DNA of 64,000 nucleotides from Labia minor. Lineage: Eukaryota > Arthropoda > Insecta > Dermaptera > Spongiphoridae. The DNA lies in the NCBI GenBank assembly GCA_963082975.1, contig OY720345.1, positions 58,448,528 through 58,512,527 of the forward strand. Reading direction: 5' to 3'. The notes below the pieces were generated by a model, which was not told the DNA's origin, did not search any database, and worked only from the letters and a program-made list of their open reading frames with translations. Below, piece after piece: positions 21,687-33,526 of this stretch (within the stretch, counting starts at the first letter, position 1; every line of letters starts with the position of its first letter). Position numbers and translations under genes: made by a program.

Positions 21687-22400
21687 TGGCAATTAAATTA
21701 TCAATGGAATAAGATAATTGACCGGGTCGGGACTTCGGAAATGTGTCTAGGATTAGCCACGGGTGAAGAATAAACGAGGTATCTTTTATATAAAGAAATG
21801 AATATATTTGAAAATGAAATATAGCAAATACAATGATAATTACAAATAGTGAAACGGATAATAGGAGATTGAAACGGTTAAAGAATTCGGAAGTACAAAT
21901 AGAACGGAGAATCGGTGCGTCGGGTTGAATAGTGTATCGGAATCGTAATTGGAAGACAAGCGGGGTCGGGTTCAGGAAAGTAATCTGGTAATAGGCAAGC
22001 AAAGGTCGTTATCGTGAGAGTAATCAGGTATCAGGTAAGCGAGGTCGGTATCGAGAGAATAATCAGGTATCAGATAAGCGAGGTCGGAATCGAGAGAATA
22101 ATCAGGTATCCGGTAAGCAAGGTCGGTATTGAGAGAATAATCAGGTATCAGGTAAGCAAGATCGGTATTGAGAGAAACGGTGAATATCGGAATAGCGTGG
22201 TCGGTAACGTGGAGGCGGGTAAACGGAATATGAACGGAGCGGAGTTGTGTCTCGAACGGAAGCTAAGCAGACAAGGACGAGCGTTGGCCGGGCACACATC
22301 CGTTTCAGGGGAAAAGATATAAGAAAGAAGAGAGTGCATGTCTCCGCCTAGCGCTCGGTGCGCCGCTCGGCTGCCAGAGGCGCTGGGGGTGCCGCTAACA
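21687..22400 (-). repeat. G1 5' LTR (714 bp)
   Basis: Ends TGTTAGCGGC...GCCA on the minus strand. It carries four copies of a 39-bp unit (about 22013-22172, plus strand GAGAATAATCAGGTATC...), two more than the other LTR. It also has two short insertions near 21740 and 21945 relative to 8639-9232. It should drive transcription of the element. Confidence 0.92.
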
Positions 22401-22689
22401 AATAATTGGTTGTTTTGGTTGAATTTTTGGATTGACATATATTTTCTAATTTGGAGATGTCTTGAATTTAAGTTTTCTTTTTCTTTTCCCTCAATGGATA
22501 GATTCTTATAATAAGCGATTTTATTTTTCTACAGAACTTAAAATGTTCTCCATTTTTTGTTTGTAATCCAGTGTGTTCATTGCTATAGTGGTGTTACTTT
22601 TGACTGCAGGGATAATTTGGATAGTCAAGCCAAGGCCACCTTGAAAGACCTCCCCCTCCTCCCAAGTAAGAGACTAGGACTCTTTTAAA
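22401..22689. other. Flank of G1, nothing recognised
   Basis: T-rich sequence with no recognisable gene. A GC-richer patch at 22600-22680 may be the edge of the LINE fragment that follows. Confidence 0.4.
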
Positions 22690-22985
22690 GATAGTTATAA
22701 AGATTTATCAATTTTTGCTAGAAAGCTCTCGTGCAATACACTGTCAAGGAAGTCAGCCGAACAGTAAGACCTCTCGAAGGCGTCACTAACTACGTCCACC
22801 ACTCTGTGGACCTGTTCGATCGTCCCATGACTCTCTCTAAATCGCAATTTATGGTCAGGAATAACAACTTTTTCCACCATGAGAGGTCGTAGAAGGACCT
22901 CCTCAAATAATTTAGAGAAGATTGATAATAGAGTAATGGACCTATATGAGTCTTACGGAGAATTAGAACCATTATTATTTTGGCT
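22690..22985 (-). pseudogene. Jockey-clade LINE reverse transcriptase fragment (J2)
   Basis: Minus-strand frames read DSYRSITLLSIFSKLFEEVL then LRPLMVEKVVIPDHKLRF, RESHGTIEQVHRVVDVVSDA and SCSADFLDS-type residues. These are RT motifs 2-A of a jockey-like LINE and resemble J1 at 41035-42060. The fragment ends soon after the motif A region. Stops and one frameshift are present. Confidence 0.75.
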
Positions 22986-23089
22986 CGTTTCCATTTGGAA
23001 AATATCCCAAAAGAGTGATATTATGGATGAGAAATGAGCATTTTGAGAGTCTTATTTGATCTTATTTTGTGCAACTAAAAGTCATTACT

Positions 23090-23293
23090 GAGGCATTCGC
23101 CTTACAGCCCTGACTTGGTACCCAGTATTTAAAAATAAACTGCGTGGACAACGATTTTCATTGCCCAAAGAAGCGGTTGAGGCCTTCAGAACGCATAACT
23201 ACCATTTTTTGACTGGAAAAATTGCTTTGAAGGATAGTTCAATCGTATGGAAAAGTGTAAAAAAAGGTGATTATTTTGAAAAGCAATAAAAAT
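23090..23293 (+). pseudogene. Mariner-type transposase C-terminal fragment
   Basis: The plus strand reads SPYSPDLVP, then after a frame change NKLRGQRFSLPKEAVEAFRT and ALKDSSIVWKSVKKGDYFEK before a stop. This is the end of a mariner transposase: the PPYSPDL box with the third catalytic Asp, LRG.RF, then the terminal helices. The N-terminal part is missing, and it is on the opposite strand from the mariner piece at 5770-5935. Confidence 0.8.
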
Positions 23294-25195
23294 ATTTTTT
23301 ATCAAATTCACTTGTTTTTTTTCTCTATTCTCAATACATATATAGTAGCCCTTGTATATATATAAGAGTATTTTTAAATTGTACATATATATCATATAAT
23401 TTTACAAATAAATATACTAGTCTCTTATTTAATATTGTTTAATATAATTTCTTAAAAAAAAGAATTCACTCATTTTATAATGATTTTTTTTTTACTTTCA
23501 TCAGAACAAATCGAATAGATCGTTAATGTGAATCAGATTGCCAAACTCCACGTTAAAACGAAAAGAGATGTTCTTTAAATGTCCACTTTTCCCCAACTTC
23601 CCAATTATTTTGGATCTCTTTTAATAAAAACTTTTCAAACTTTCTCCTTATTTTTAATCATTTTTCCATGATTTTTTAGCCCGAAATTCTTAATTTAAAT
23701 AGAAAAAAGTTTTAATATAACAAACTTTCTACCCATATATATATGGTATATATAGAAGATTTAATTTTATAAAAAGCAATAAACAAAAAAAATCCTGTGA
23801 TTTATTAAACAATAAATTTTGTATTAAACTCTGTTTGAGAATAAATGATGAATCTCATAATAACAAAAAAAAAAAAAATTTTTTTTTGAAGCATGTTATA
23901 AATTACGAAGGACATTACATCACATTTGATCTATCATTTAGACAAGAATCCAGTTTTTGATTTTTTTTTTATAGTCCCCAACAAAGAGACAATTTTATTG
24001 AATTAAGTTGTTTTTTAAGCGATCGTTACATTAGGCAAATTGAAAATCGAGCCTCAACAAAAGTTCAATCTTCAACTACCCACGGACTCCATCAACAATT
24101 TCGAATATTCGTTTGAAATCCGAAATATCTAAGGATTTTCTCCCTCTTTTCATTAAAAGACTTTATTCTCATTCTTTTTCCATTTCTAAAAATTTCTTTG
24201 TGAATTATCTTAGAAACAAATTGAGTTTTATATATAAATTGAAACTTTTCAACTTTTAAAGAAGATATTTGTCATTTTGTGTTTTTTTTTAATTTTTTTT
24301 TATATTATTGTCTTGAATTGAATATTTTTTAAATATTCAAAAAACTCTTCATGACATTTATTAATTTCAATATTTACTAAAACGAATATGATATTAGATA
24401 AAATTATATCTTAATTTATCAAATTTATGAATCAAATAAAATAAAATAAAAAAATTTTAATCATTATTTTAACATTTTAAATGGTTGATGGATCATTTTT
24501 TAATTCATCTGTTTGTTATTCATGACACATATTTTAAGCACAAAAAAGCTTAATTAATAATTCTATGTACTAGGTAAAAAAATATTTCATATACTGCATT
24601 TTTTTACAGTCAAATGATTATTTATTTGAAAGGATGTTTTAACAATCAAATTTAAAATAACAATCATTGGTCAAGGAATAGTAAAAAAATAATTTAATTT
24701 AGGCTATAAGAAATCATTATTATCTGATGAAATAAAAATTTAAAAATTCATTGAAAATAATTTAAAATATATAAAGATTATAGTGACGAAATAAAGATAA
24801 AATAATAAATAAATAAATAAAATAATTGTTCGTTCAAATCAAATTTAATTAGTTTATAAAATATCTTATTTTATATTATTCATATAGATACACAAATTTA
24901 TTATAATTTAATTTTCAACCAATATAGTATTAATAAAATTATTTTATTTTTAATATTAATAATAATATTAATAATAATATATAGTCTTTAATGAATATAC
25001 ATAAAAAAAATAAAATCCAAACACAATTATTTAATAATACACAAAGCATTTTATCAATAATTAATCTGAAAAGGATATTCCAATATTTTATTAAAGACTT
25101 TCAGTCTTTTCCCTCCAACTTATATCAACCCCCCTGGGGAAGCCTCCAGTATGGTATTCCTTTTTTTATATTTACTATTAATATATTAGGAGAAA
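23294..25195. other. AT-rich region without a recognisable gene
   Basis: Long A/T-rich stretch with homopolymer runs (for example 23866-23887). I see no gene, RNA gene or coherent transposon. Confidence 0.4.
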
Positions 25196-25257
25196 AGAAA
25201 ATAATTCTTGAAGATAAGGACGTATGGAGGAATTTCGTTGCTGCAGACAATATGTAG
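25196..25257 (+). pseudogene. Possible LINE C-terminal tail
   Basis: The end of a frame reads EDKDVWRNFVAADNM then stop. It resembles the last residues of the LINE tails at 31330-31660 and 60290-60670 (DRNTWRNVVTTAKNFRGL). Upstream codons show no RT motif. Confidence 0.3.
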
Positions 25258-27794
25258 TTTAATAGTACTAAAATTTTAATTAGAATAGCTAAACAAATAA
25301 ATCTCTATTTTATTGATTATGATAAATTGGAGTAAATTTTTTCTTACAACAATAAAAAAAGAAACAATGAATTTTTACTGGAATCAAGTATATGAAATAT
25401 TTTGAAAATTTTAATTAGCATAGCTATTTAATTATGATATTAATAATAATCTAAGAAGAAAAATAAGTATCGAATTTAGGTGTTAATTAGATCCCACGAG
25501 GGTTTTCTCCATTCCCGCATCCATACTCTATCATTATTATTCCTTTAGCACCATTTCCTGCACCCCTTTCGCCCCCATTTTAGACGTGTGTCACGAGTCT
25601 TTTGCTGCACATTCAATGCAATCACTGCACTTCTCTTTGCATTTCTATTGCCTGGTTACCATTTATTTCGATCTTCTTTAGAAATGGTATGTTGCTCTTT
25701 TTCTTCGATTTTTTTATTTTTTTCATTGCTATTATTTTAAGATATTATGCATTTTTAATTTTAATAATTTTATTTTTATTTTTTTGAAAAACCAATATAA
25801 TTATAATAAAAATTATTAAAGAAGAAATGATTTTTATCATTTTTATGGTACTTGTAATCTACTAACAATATTTATAGATATAATTATTGATTATAAATAC
25901 TGATAAGACTCAATATATACATAGATGTAATATACATAAAATATATTATATATACTATATTTACCAAGTATTAGTCCAGTCATCCGTTTCTTTAGGATGC
26001 GTTTGAACATCAAATGTAATTTATTCTAGCACCATCCACTTGAAAGAGATTAAAGAGAAAATAAAAAGGGTGGTTTTTGCGAGATGTTCCTTTAAAGTAC
26101 CTTTTCAAATTCCATGTATCAAAACCACCCTAATGTTCAATAACTCAATTAAATATTCATGAATATAATTAGAAATTAAGTAGTATTAAAATATAGTATC
26201 AATTTAATTGTGTGTTGTTTTTTCATTTCTATTTAATAAAGATATAAAACATTTATAAAGTGGTTTGACTTTATATACTTAATCAGTTTATTTTGTTTTT
26301 GTTTTTTATTTTATTTATTTATAAATATATATTTTTAATTTCAAATTTTCTGAATTGATAATGAGAATATAAATAAACTGGTGCGAGAATTCAAACTAAT
26401 TTAATTAACGACATTCAATAATAAGGATATTAATTTAAATTATGCAAATCATTTTATCAAGGAATAATTATAATTCCTAATATAAATTCAAATCTAATTG
26501 TTAGAAAGTTTTAATAAAACAAAGAAAAAATATTTCGAAATTTCATGGACTATTATAAGATTCATTTTTTATAATAATTTAAATAATTATTACATACTTT
26601 GAACTTCCTCCACTTCTCTAAAAAATTTAATTCAAATATATTTTCTTTTAATTTGCTATTATTTGATTTTGATATAAAAGAAAGAATATTTGTAATGGAA
26701 AATGGAACTGATCGGTATATATATATATACAAACATAATACATTGTTTCATTTTCAATCTATTTTATACTATTATCTACTTGAAAGGTTCTCTAAAGAAG
26801 AAAATTTCATTCATTAATAACATAATCAATGGAATTGATTTAAATATAAAACAGAATAAAATGGACACAAATAATCGATAATTAATTTAATTTTCTATCT
26901 AAAACTAACTAACTAACTATTGTTTATTATTAATATATCTATTTTGTTCTGAATTTGAAAAGATTGAGTTAAAATTTATTTTAAATAACTAAATTTAATT
27001 TACAAATGAAAAATAATAAAGGTAGCTAAGAATAAATAGCAAAATAAATATAATATGCTTACAAATCTTATTGAATTTTTGATTAATATTTTATATATTT
27101 TTTATATATGCTTCTATATCATAATACCAGATTTACATATAAGTATAAAAGCATAAAGTTAAATGTTAATAATGATTAAGAAATTGATGTTTGTCTGAGT
27201 CTACTTAGTCTTGTAGCAAGTTATAATATTTAATAATATTGGTGTTATTTAATAGGAAAGGTTTCAAGAGTTTCGAACTTGTCCCTACATAAAAATAATA
27301 GATATTCATAATCAAAAAGTTTATAATAAACTCTTTCCAAAGGAAATACTTCTTAAATCCAAATAAATAAAATAATTTTAGTGAAATATTAAGTTTCATG
27401 AAAATGCATTCATTCTTTTAGTTTCCCTCAAAAATATTTCTATAAATTATTTGTTCGATTTAATATTTCAAGTTGTGATTTTAAAAAGTTTTTTTTAGAA
27501 CGAACTTTCAAGAGTTATAATAATTTATTGGAAAATTGAATTTAATTAAGTATATATGTGGATTTTATTTGATTCTCAAGAGAAAATTGATATATAGGTA
27601 TATATATATATATATATATATATACTTATCGATACTATTTAATTATAATTAAATATATAAGTAAGATATAGTAAATTGATATCGGGAGAATTTCCCTTAA
27701 TATGTGTGGAATTCCCGTGGTTGAAATTCTCCATTCATTAAAAAAAGATATTTTCAAATTCTATTCATAACTTTGAGATATTAGTAATTTTTAC
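25258..27794. other. AT-rich region without a recognisable gene
   Basis: No gene seen. A less AT-rich patch lies at 25490-25690 with no recognisable coding. Microsatellites: (TA)n at 26717-26730 and 27597-27625. Confidence 0.4.
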
Positions 27795-28323
27795 AATTTT
27801 TTACCATCTCACCAGGGTATGTATGTAGACAAGATTACGCAAAAACGGTTTGAGCTAGAATAATGAAATTTGATACACGGGAATTATTCAAAATTCGTAG
27901 TTTTCTATTAACTTTTGAGACATGTAGCTCAACCGGAAGTGGGCCATTACCTACTACGTTTCATTATTTTTTTCCTCTAAACTCGCCGTAAAAATAAAGA
28001 TATATGTTTCATTTTTTTTTCCTCTAAACTCGCCGTAAAAATAAAGATATATATTTGATAGTTTTTCAGATGATTAAAAATTGTATAAAACTGCTATATA
28101 TAGAATTTCAGCTTTATTGAATTGCCGGAAATAATTTTTAACATTGCAAATCACGCACCAACACGTGACGTGGTGCCATTAACAAACAGGCAAACAGGCG
28201 CTGGTTTAATAAATATTATTTATTAATTTTAATTTATAATTAATTAAATTTAATTTAAATATAATTTATGTTAATTAATCCAATTCAAATTGTGAGATAG
28301 TCGACTGGAGACACTCCAGATTT
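27795..28323 (+). repeat. Dispersed repeat F-B, copy 1
   Basis: Shares long matches with 36396-37003: TTTTACCATCTC(A/G)CCAG at the left, GTAGACAAGATTACGCAAAA, ATGTAGCTCAACCGGAAG, GACGTGGTGCCAT, and GAGACACTCCAGATTT at the right. It is non-coding. Copy 1 has an internal direct duplication of about 45 bp (CCTCTAAACTCGCCGTAAAA twice, 27975-28050). The class is unknown. Orientation is arbitrary. Confidence 0.75.
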
Positions 28324-30639
28324 AAAAAAAAAATATATAAAATTCTATTGATAATATTAAGATATTAGTATGTTTACTATTTGTTTTACAATTTCAAAAA
28401 AGATTAATTTTTGATATAAGATTATGCAATCTCTAATATTAAATATGTACATAGGAGCTAAATCTACATAATTATAAGGGCGGATTGTTATTTTAATCTG
28501 TTGTCATGGCAACCCTTAACTTTATAGTATATAGAATCTAACTGTCTCGTTCTACTCAGTTAATTCATTTCAATGCTTCAAATTCAGTCATAAGATTGCT
28601 ATTATTTTTTATTTAATCAATGTAATTTTAATTAAATACTTTCTATTTGGAGACGAAATGTTTTGTTGGTGAAGTCTTCACAAATCTTATACAATAGACC
28701 TATAAAATAAAACAATTGAAATGATTCTATTAAGGAGTTCTATTGGAATTCAAATGCAACAATTGGATTAAACTTTACGTGGATTGTCCAAAAAGAAAGA
28801 GTTTCAGTTTTACAAACAAAGATTTTTATAATAAAATTTTCATCTTAATGATAAATCAATTTTTTTTTTTAAATTGGATCTTTCTATTTTCATAGAATAT
28901 CCAAGAGAAACATTATAAAATATCTCCTGTCATCGATGATTTATCTTTGATTAACGTAAGCCTAAGAGGCTTAAACTTAAACTTAAGAGTAATCAATTTA
29001 TTATTACTGTTTACCTTGTAAATTATCCATTCGATTAATATAATGAAATTTTATTTTTAAAAATTTCTCTTAAAACTTGTTCTCAACTCCTTCACCAACC
29101 TTGATCAAGGTTGATATGGCAATTCCCTTTAAAACCCTTGACAAATATTTAACATGATTGTTAACCTCTTCAGGATGTCGACTCCTATTGACCCATTAAT
29201 TTCAGTCCGCTTCCGCATACCAAACGTTTACCATGTTTTTTTTTTGAAAAGTCTATACATATATATATATATATATATTTATATATATTTATAAGTCAGT
29301 TATAAATAGTTATTTATATAGTTACAAGTTTAATAATCAAAGATTAAAATTTAAATAAAATAAAAAACAGATAAAATTAATTTTATCCCAGAACGAAAAA
29401 ATATCTTTATTAGGAATATTAAAACTAAATATAATTAAAAAATTAAATATATTTATTATTTAGAATAATTTACTTGTTTTTTAAAATATAATAAATATAA
29501 AAAAAACCCGTATATATACTACTTATATTACATTAAAGTTTTAGTACCTGTTGTGGCAATCAACGACTGTTGTCTTATGATGCAAAATAGGATTCTTAAA
29601 ATGGTCGCCGTGTTTCTTATTTTATTTTAATGATTAATTAAAAAAAAAAATAAAAACAATTAAAATGAATTACGTCGAAAGGACGGATCTGTTGAGATGA
29701 ATATATATTTGTATAAGATGTATAAGATTGTTACAATTTATAATAGTTTTTACTAAGGTATATTTTTGGATATAAATTATATTTAACTTACAAACTAATA
29801 ATAAATGATTAAATTATTTTATATATATACAAAACTTAATTTTATAATTTAGTTAAATAATATTGATATACATTTTTTACGATTTTTTATAGATAATACA
29901 AGAGTAATGTTTTATGATTCAATATGAAATTAACTAAAAAATGAGAGGTTATATGTAAAGTATGGAAAACAATTGTTACTGCTTATTATTATGAGTTGAT
30001 TGTAAAAAGGTGATAAGGTGAACTTGAGTAGGTGTCGTGAAGAAGAGAAGAATTGTAGATTAAAGATAACCCCTAAAGTGACTAAAAGTCTTGTCAAATG
30101 TGTCGAAATGGTTGCATAATTAGCAGGTACTTTTTTTGTTAATTGTTAAATAACAGTACTGTAGCCGTTATCCTAGCCTATCCTTGCTATCTATCAATCA
30201 CTATTAAATATTGGACTCGAAAGTACTCAACGCCAATAACCAAATTCCTCCAACTATCCTAATCATGAGTCACTTCTAATTAATTCATATTCTTCAAATT
30301 TCTATATACCTACATTTGATTTAATTTCAGTAAATTCATTTAAAAATATTATTCAATTCCTCTGACCTTTTCAAAATTCATTCTGTTTTTATAACTGAGT
30401 GTATTTTATTTTTCAAATACAATACATACAAATGGTAGATTGATCTATTTTCAACTCTCTATTTCTCCCACATAATATTTCTGTACGTAGGCGCAACTGA
30501 TGACGTCTATACAATTAATTAGAATAATTATATTCGATGCATATAAACAAGTCGCAATTATCATTAATAAATTACAATAAAAAACTTATCTCACTGGACT
30601 TCTATAAGCAACCCAATCATCAACAACAACAACAACCTC
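28324..30639. other. AT-rich region without a recognisable gene
   Basis: No gene recognised. (TA)n at about 29258-29277. A palindrome AAGCCTAAGAGGCTT lies at about 28968. Short GC-richer patches at 29160-29230 and 29545-29610 show no coding signal. Confidence 0.4.
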
Positions 30640-30917
30640 TGACTTTTGTACGTTCTATGCAAGGACAACGCCTATCAAACGGTTATATCAATTAGGTGTC
30701 CTATGATCAGTAGAACGGGTCCTATCAACCTTTACCTTGATTTTCTTGATTGGAAGTGCTACTTTTTATCAAGTAGCTTCCCAATGTTGATCCCGGAGGC
30801 TGGGTTAACTTCGTCCCATAGACCCCATCTAGAGAAATTCCCTTGCCAGGCCCGGGACTTGAACTCGGTACCACGAGAATGTGAGGCAGCATCGCTACCT
30901 CCCACCCTATTGCGCCT
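30640..30917 (-). repeat. tRNA-derived SINE
   Basis: On the minus strand the head (about 30917-30847) reads like a tRNA gene: GGTAGCGATGCTGCCTCACA in the anticodon-arm position and a Pol III B-box-like GAGTTCAAGTCCC. A less conserved body runs to about 30640 and ends near a (CAA)n-like stretch (30619-30635), plausible as the SINE tail. The A box is weak. No other copy is seen in the window. Confidence 0.55.
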
Positions 30918-31329
30918 AATAAATATAAATAAATATAATTATAAATTATTTTCAAAATGTTTAATATTTATATATATATATATACATAAATTACAAAATA
31001 ATTTTTATTTATTTAATGAATGGAATAAATTTAATAAATTTTTAATGAAGTAAAATTGTTTTTTTTATAGTTTTATAATACATATAATAGGATTTCAACG
31101 ACCTTTTTGACAATGTTCCTGATAACTCTGAAAATTGACTCTATTGACTTTATTTATAATTTTTGATATTTTATAATAATCCAAAAATAATTTTTAAAAA
31201 AATTTCATTTTTGCAAAAAAGCAAACATAAATCCTTGGTGAATTCATATGACGAAATTTTAGTTCGTTGAAAAATATAATTTATTAAATAAAAACAAGAA
31301 AACGATAAATAAAATTCTCTTATAGATAA

Positions 31330-31660
31330 TTTTTTAGATATGAAAATAGGATTTCTCTCAGCATTTATGGTCCAAGGAAGGAAATGGGGAATGACGGAGA
31401 CTGCATAACGAGGAATTGCATGATCTCTGTGCATCTCCAGACATAGTGTAATAAAATCAAGAAGGTTGCGAAGGGCAGAACACGTTAATTGGTGATGATA
31501 AACTAGGGAAAAATTTATTGTTGGGGAAACCGATTGGGATACGTCCGCTTGCAAGATATATAATATAAGAAGGGGTGTGAGAGAGATGGGTGTAGCTCAA
31601 GATAGGAATACTTGGAGGAATGTCGTTACTACGGCCAAAAACTTTCGAGGTCTGTAGAGC
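31330..31660 (+). pseudogene. LINE C-terminal tail remnant
   Basis: Plus-strand frames read RISLSIYGPRKEMGND near 31345 and later AQDRNTWRNVVTTAKNFRGL then stop. This matches the far C-terminus of RTE/CR1-like polyproteins (RVFE..L..I.GP....G, then W..VV.AAK.) and the related piece at 60290-60670. The middle is out of frame. GATAGATA follows the stop, as in the other copy. Confidence 0.6.
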
Positions 31661-32309
31661 CACACAGATAGATAAATTGGATATATTTAATTTTTTTTTT
31701 TTTTTGAGTTTTAATTTTATTTGTTCTCATTTTTTAATAGTATAATATTGAGCAGGCTTAAGGAGTTATGTCAAAATTGACCCGCTCTGCCTCCGTCTAA
31801 ATTAAATTATATTTATTATTATTAATAAAAATAAAGTGAATTTTGTTTCACCATTCATTAATTAATCTATAGATATATGTTATTATACAAATTTCTAAAA
31901 CAATTCTATTGTGATTTGGTTGTAAAACAGGCTTATTGTGCTCTGACAAATGTATGATTGTATTATTTTATGATTAATTATTGGTATGGTTGTAATAAAT
32001 GGAGATCCTCTAACCACCTCCACCTTTTGTCATACATATAATATAAAAAAAAACTTCTAATCTATAGGTTATATGAATATATACCTGGAATACCGAGCTA
32101 ATTGATACAATTTATTATTATAAACATTAAACATTTTACAATTGTTTAATTATTTATTACAATTGTTAAATGGGTTTTCTAAAAATGACACATCAAAAAT
32201 TTGTTTCCTAAAATTTTACAAATTAATTAAAATAACTTGATTTACAAGATGAAAAATATACTCAAATTTACTTGATAAAATATTTGATACTAAATTTAGT
32301 ATATATATA
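31661..32309. other. AT-rich region without a recognisable gene
   Basis: Poly(T) at about 31689-31703 and (TA)n at 32298-32316. No gene seen. Confidence 0.4.
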
Positions 32310-32575
32310 TATATAATGATATGCCAAAAATATCCTTAATCTTTGAAAAATAAAATTTATTAAATAAATATATTTACAATGGAAAGGATTATTGAAAGTG
32401 GATTCCCCTGAAAGAGTTGTAAAAAAAGTCAGACAAGGACATTCGTTCAGGGGTTAGCGTCGAGAGAAGACGGACTTTTCTGGAGGAGATCCTGGAAGAG
32501 AAAAAGGGCCGCCACTACACTCGGTCGCCAACGGACTATCTCCTACGAAATGACCGGCTACAGTTTAAAAAAAAA
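32310..32575 (+). repeat. Dispersed repeat F-C, copy 1
   Basis: Aligns by eye with 34677-34893: AATGATAT(G/T)CCAAAAATATC at the left, then CCCCTGAA, GTTGTAAAAA, TTCGTTCAG, a variant of TAGCGTC, and CAGACGGACTTT-like sequence. Copy 1 extends further with a GC-rich segment (32465-32565). The plus strand there reads RTFLEEILEEKKGRHYTRSP in one frame, which I do not recognise. Confidence 0.6.
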
Positions 32576-32839
32576 AATTGTTTTCAAATATTGTTTTTTT
32601 TTATAAATTCATCTGTCTATATTTTTTTCATTTAAAATATCAAAAAATTACTGTATGTAATTATCTAATTTAAAATTTTAAAATCTAAATTTCTAAAGGT
32701 TTTAAAAATTTATATTTAAATATAAAATAAAATAAACTTGTTTATTTTATGTTAATGATAAATTTAATCTTTTTCTATTTTTCTATAATCCAGATTTCCA
32801 GGTCAGTTCACGCCGATTCAAAGTCCACCCTTTTCCATT

Positions 32840-33045
32840 ACACATATGAGACCAACCCTTCTTTTTCTTAAATTTTCCCCTTCTTCTTTAAGTGCCATGT
32901 TGGTCTCCCTGACGTTGGCGATCACTTTGGCGAAGACATCCCTGTTTTCCGCCGCGCGGAACAGTTCTCCCACACTATTCATGCCGGTCCATTCCCTGAT
33001 ATTTCTTAACCAGGATTGTTGTTTTCTCCCTATTGCATGTAGGTA
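32840..33045 (-). pseudogene. LINE polyprotein C-terminal fragment
   Basis: The minus strand reads IGRKQQSWLRNIREWTGMNS, VGELFRAAENRDVFAKVIAN then VR. The pattern (R)RQ.SWLRNIREWTG..S.E.LFR.A..R..FA.VIAN is the conserved tail of several insect LINE reverse-transcriptase proteins. No RT motifs are adjacent. Confidence 0.65.
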
Positions 33046-33115
33046 TATAGAAATATGCTAAAAAGAATTGGTCAATGTTATTCAAAGTGTTGAAGTACCA
33101 ATATTTTGGAGAAAT

Positions 33116-33526
33116 TTATAAATATTTGTTTATATTATCTTTAAGAATAATCCAACTTCTGATTTTAGTCAGCCTGGCCTCCTCCCGAGCTAGCAATGCT
33201 ACCTCTTCGGGGGCCCAAGGCCGCTTTTTATGTAGAATATTCTCAACAATTCTCTCGTCGTGCCAATCTTGGTGTGCCCTCTTTTCATGCACACCCCTTC
33301 CAGTAGCAGTTGTGAATTCTCTCGTACTTCGGCAAGGAAACGTATCGGCCGGCCTACCCTGCCCTGCAAAGACGGTCGGCGCCCTGGATCCAGAGGGTCC
33401 AGGGCTTTTTGACTGTGATTCATTAGATCGGAGGCATTTCTTTGATTGGGGCCTAGCTAAACTAAGGTCGAAGAGGCTGACAAACCCCAGGACCCGTTTT
33501 GGCATTGTGGCAGCTTTTAGTTTCAT
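33116..33526 (-). pseudogene. R2-clade-like N-terminal fragment (Myb-like and partial zinc finger)
   Basis: The 136-codon frame contains RGVHEKRAHQDWHDERI and KKRPWAPEEVALLAREEARL. These match the zinc-finger end and Myb-like segment of the R2 protein at 17357-17813 (RGVHEQRTHKD, W..EE.LLLAR.EA.L). The two finger cysteines are not clearly present, so the finger is probably broken. The frame ends at 33116 with no RT after it. The minus-strand leader (33540-33600) shares the AGTTAGCAAG(C/T)AGCTACC motif with the R1 leader at 15195-15215. Confidence 0.65.

Larger units (their letters stand above)
8639..22400 (-). mobile_element. Ty3/gypsy-type LTR retrotransposon G1, split by a rDNA-element insertion
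   Basis: Two similar LTRs (8639-9232 and 21687-22400) bound an internal region read on the minus strand: primer-binding site, gag, then pol with protease, RT, RNase H and integrase. A 7.95-kb foreign block (10638-18591) interrupts RNase H. Without it the element would be about 5.8 kb, a normal gypsy size. Both LTRs show TG...CA ends (TGTTAGCGGC at the 5' end). I do not find a matching 4-5 bp target duplication outside the LTRs (left flank TATAT, right flank AATAA). Several frameshifts make it non-autonomous now. Confidence 0.92.

Noticed and set aside
30601..30640. CRISPR-like or other spaced repeat array at the (CAA)n tract
   Set aside because: A simple trinucleotide run in a eukaryotic genome, plausibly the SINE tail.
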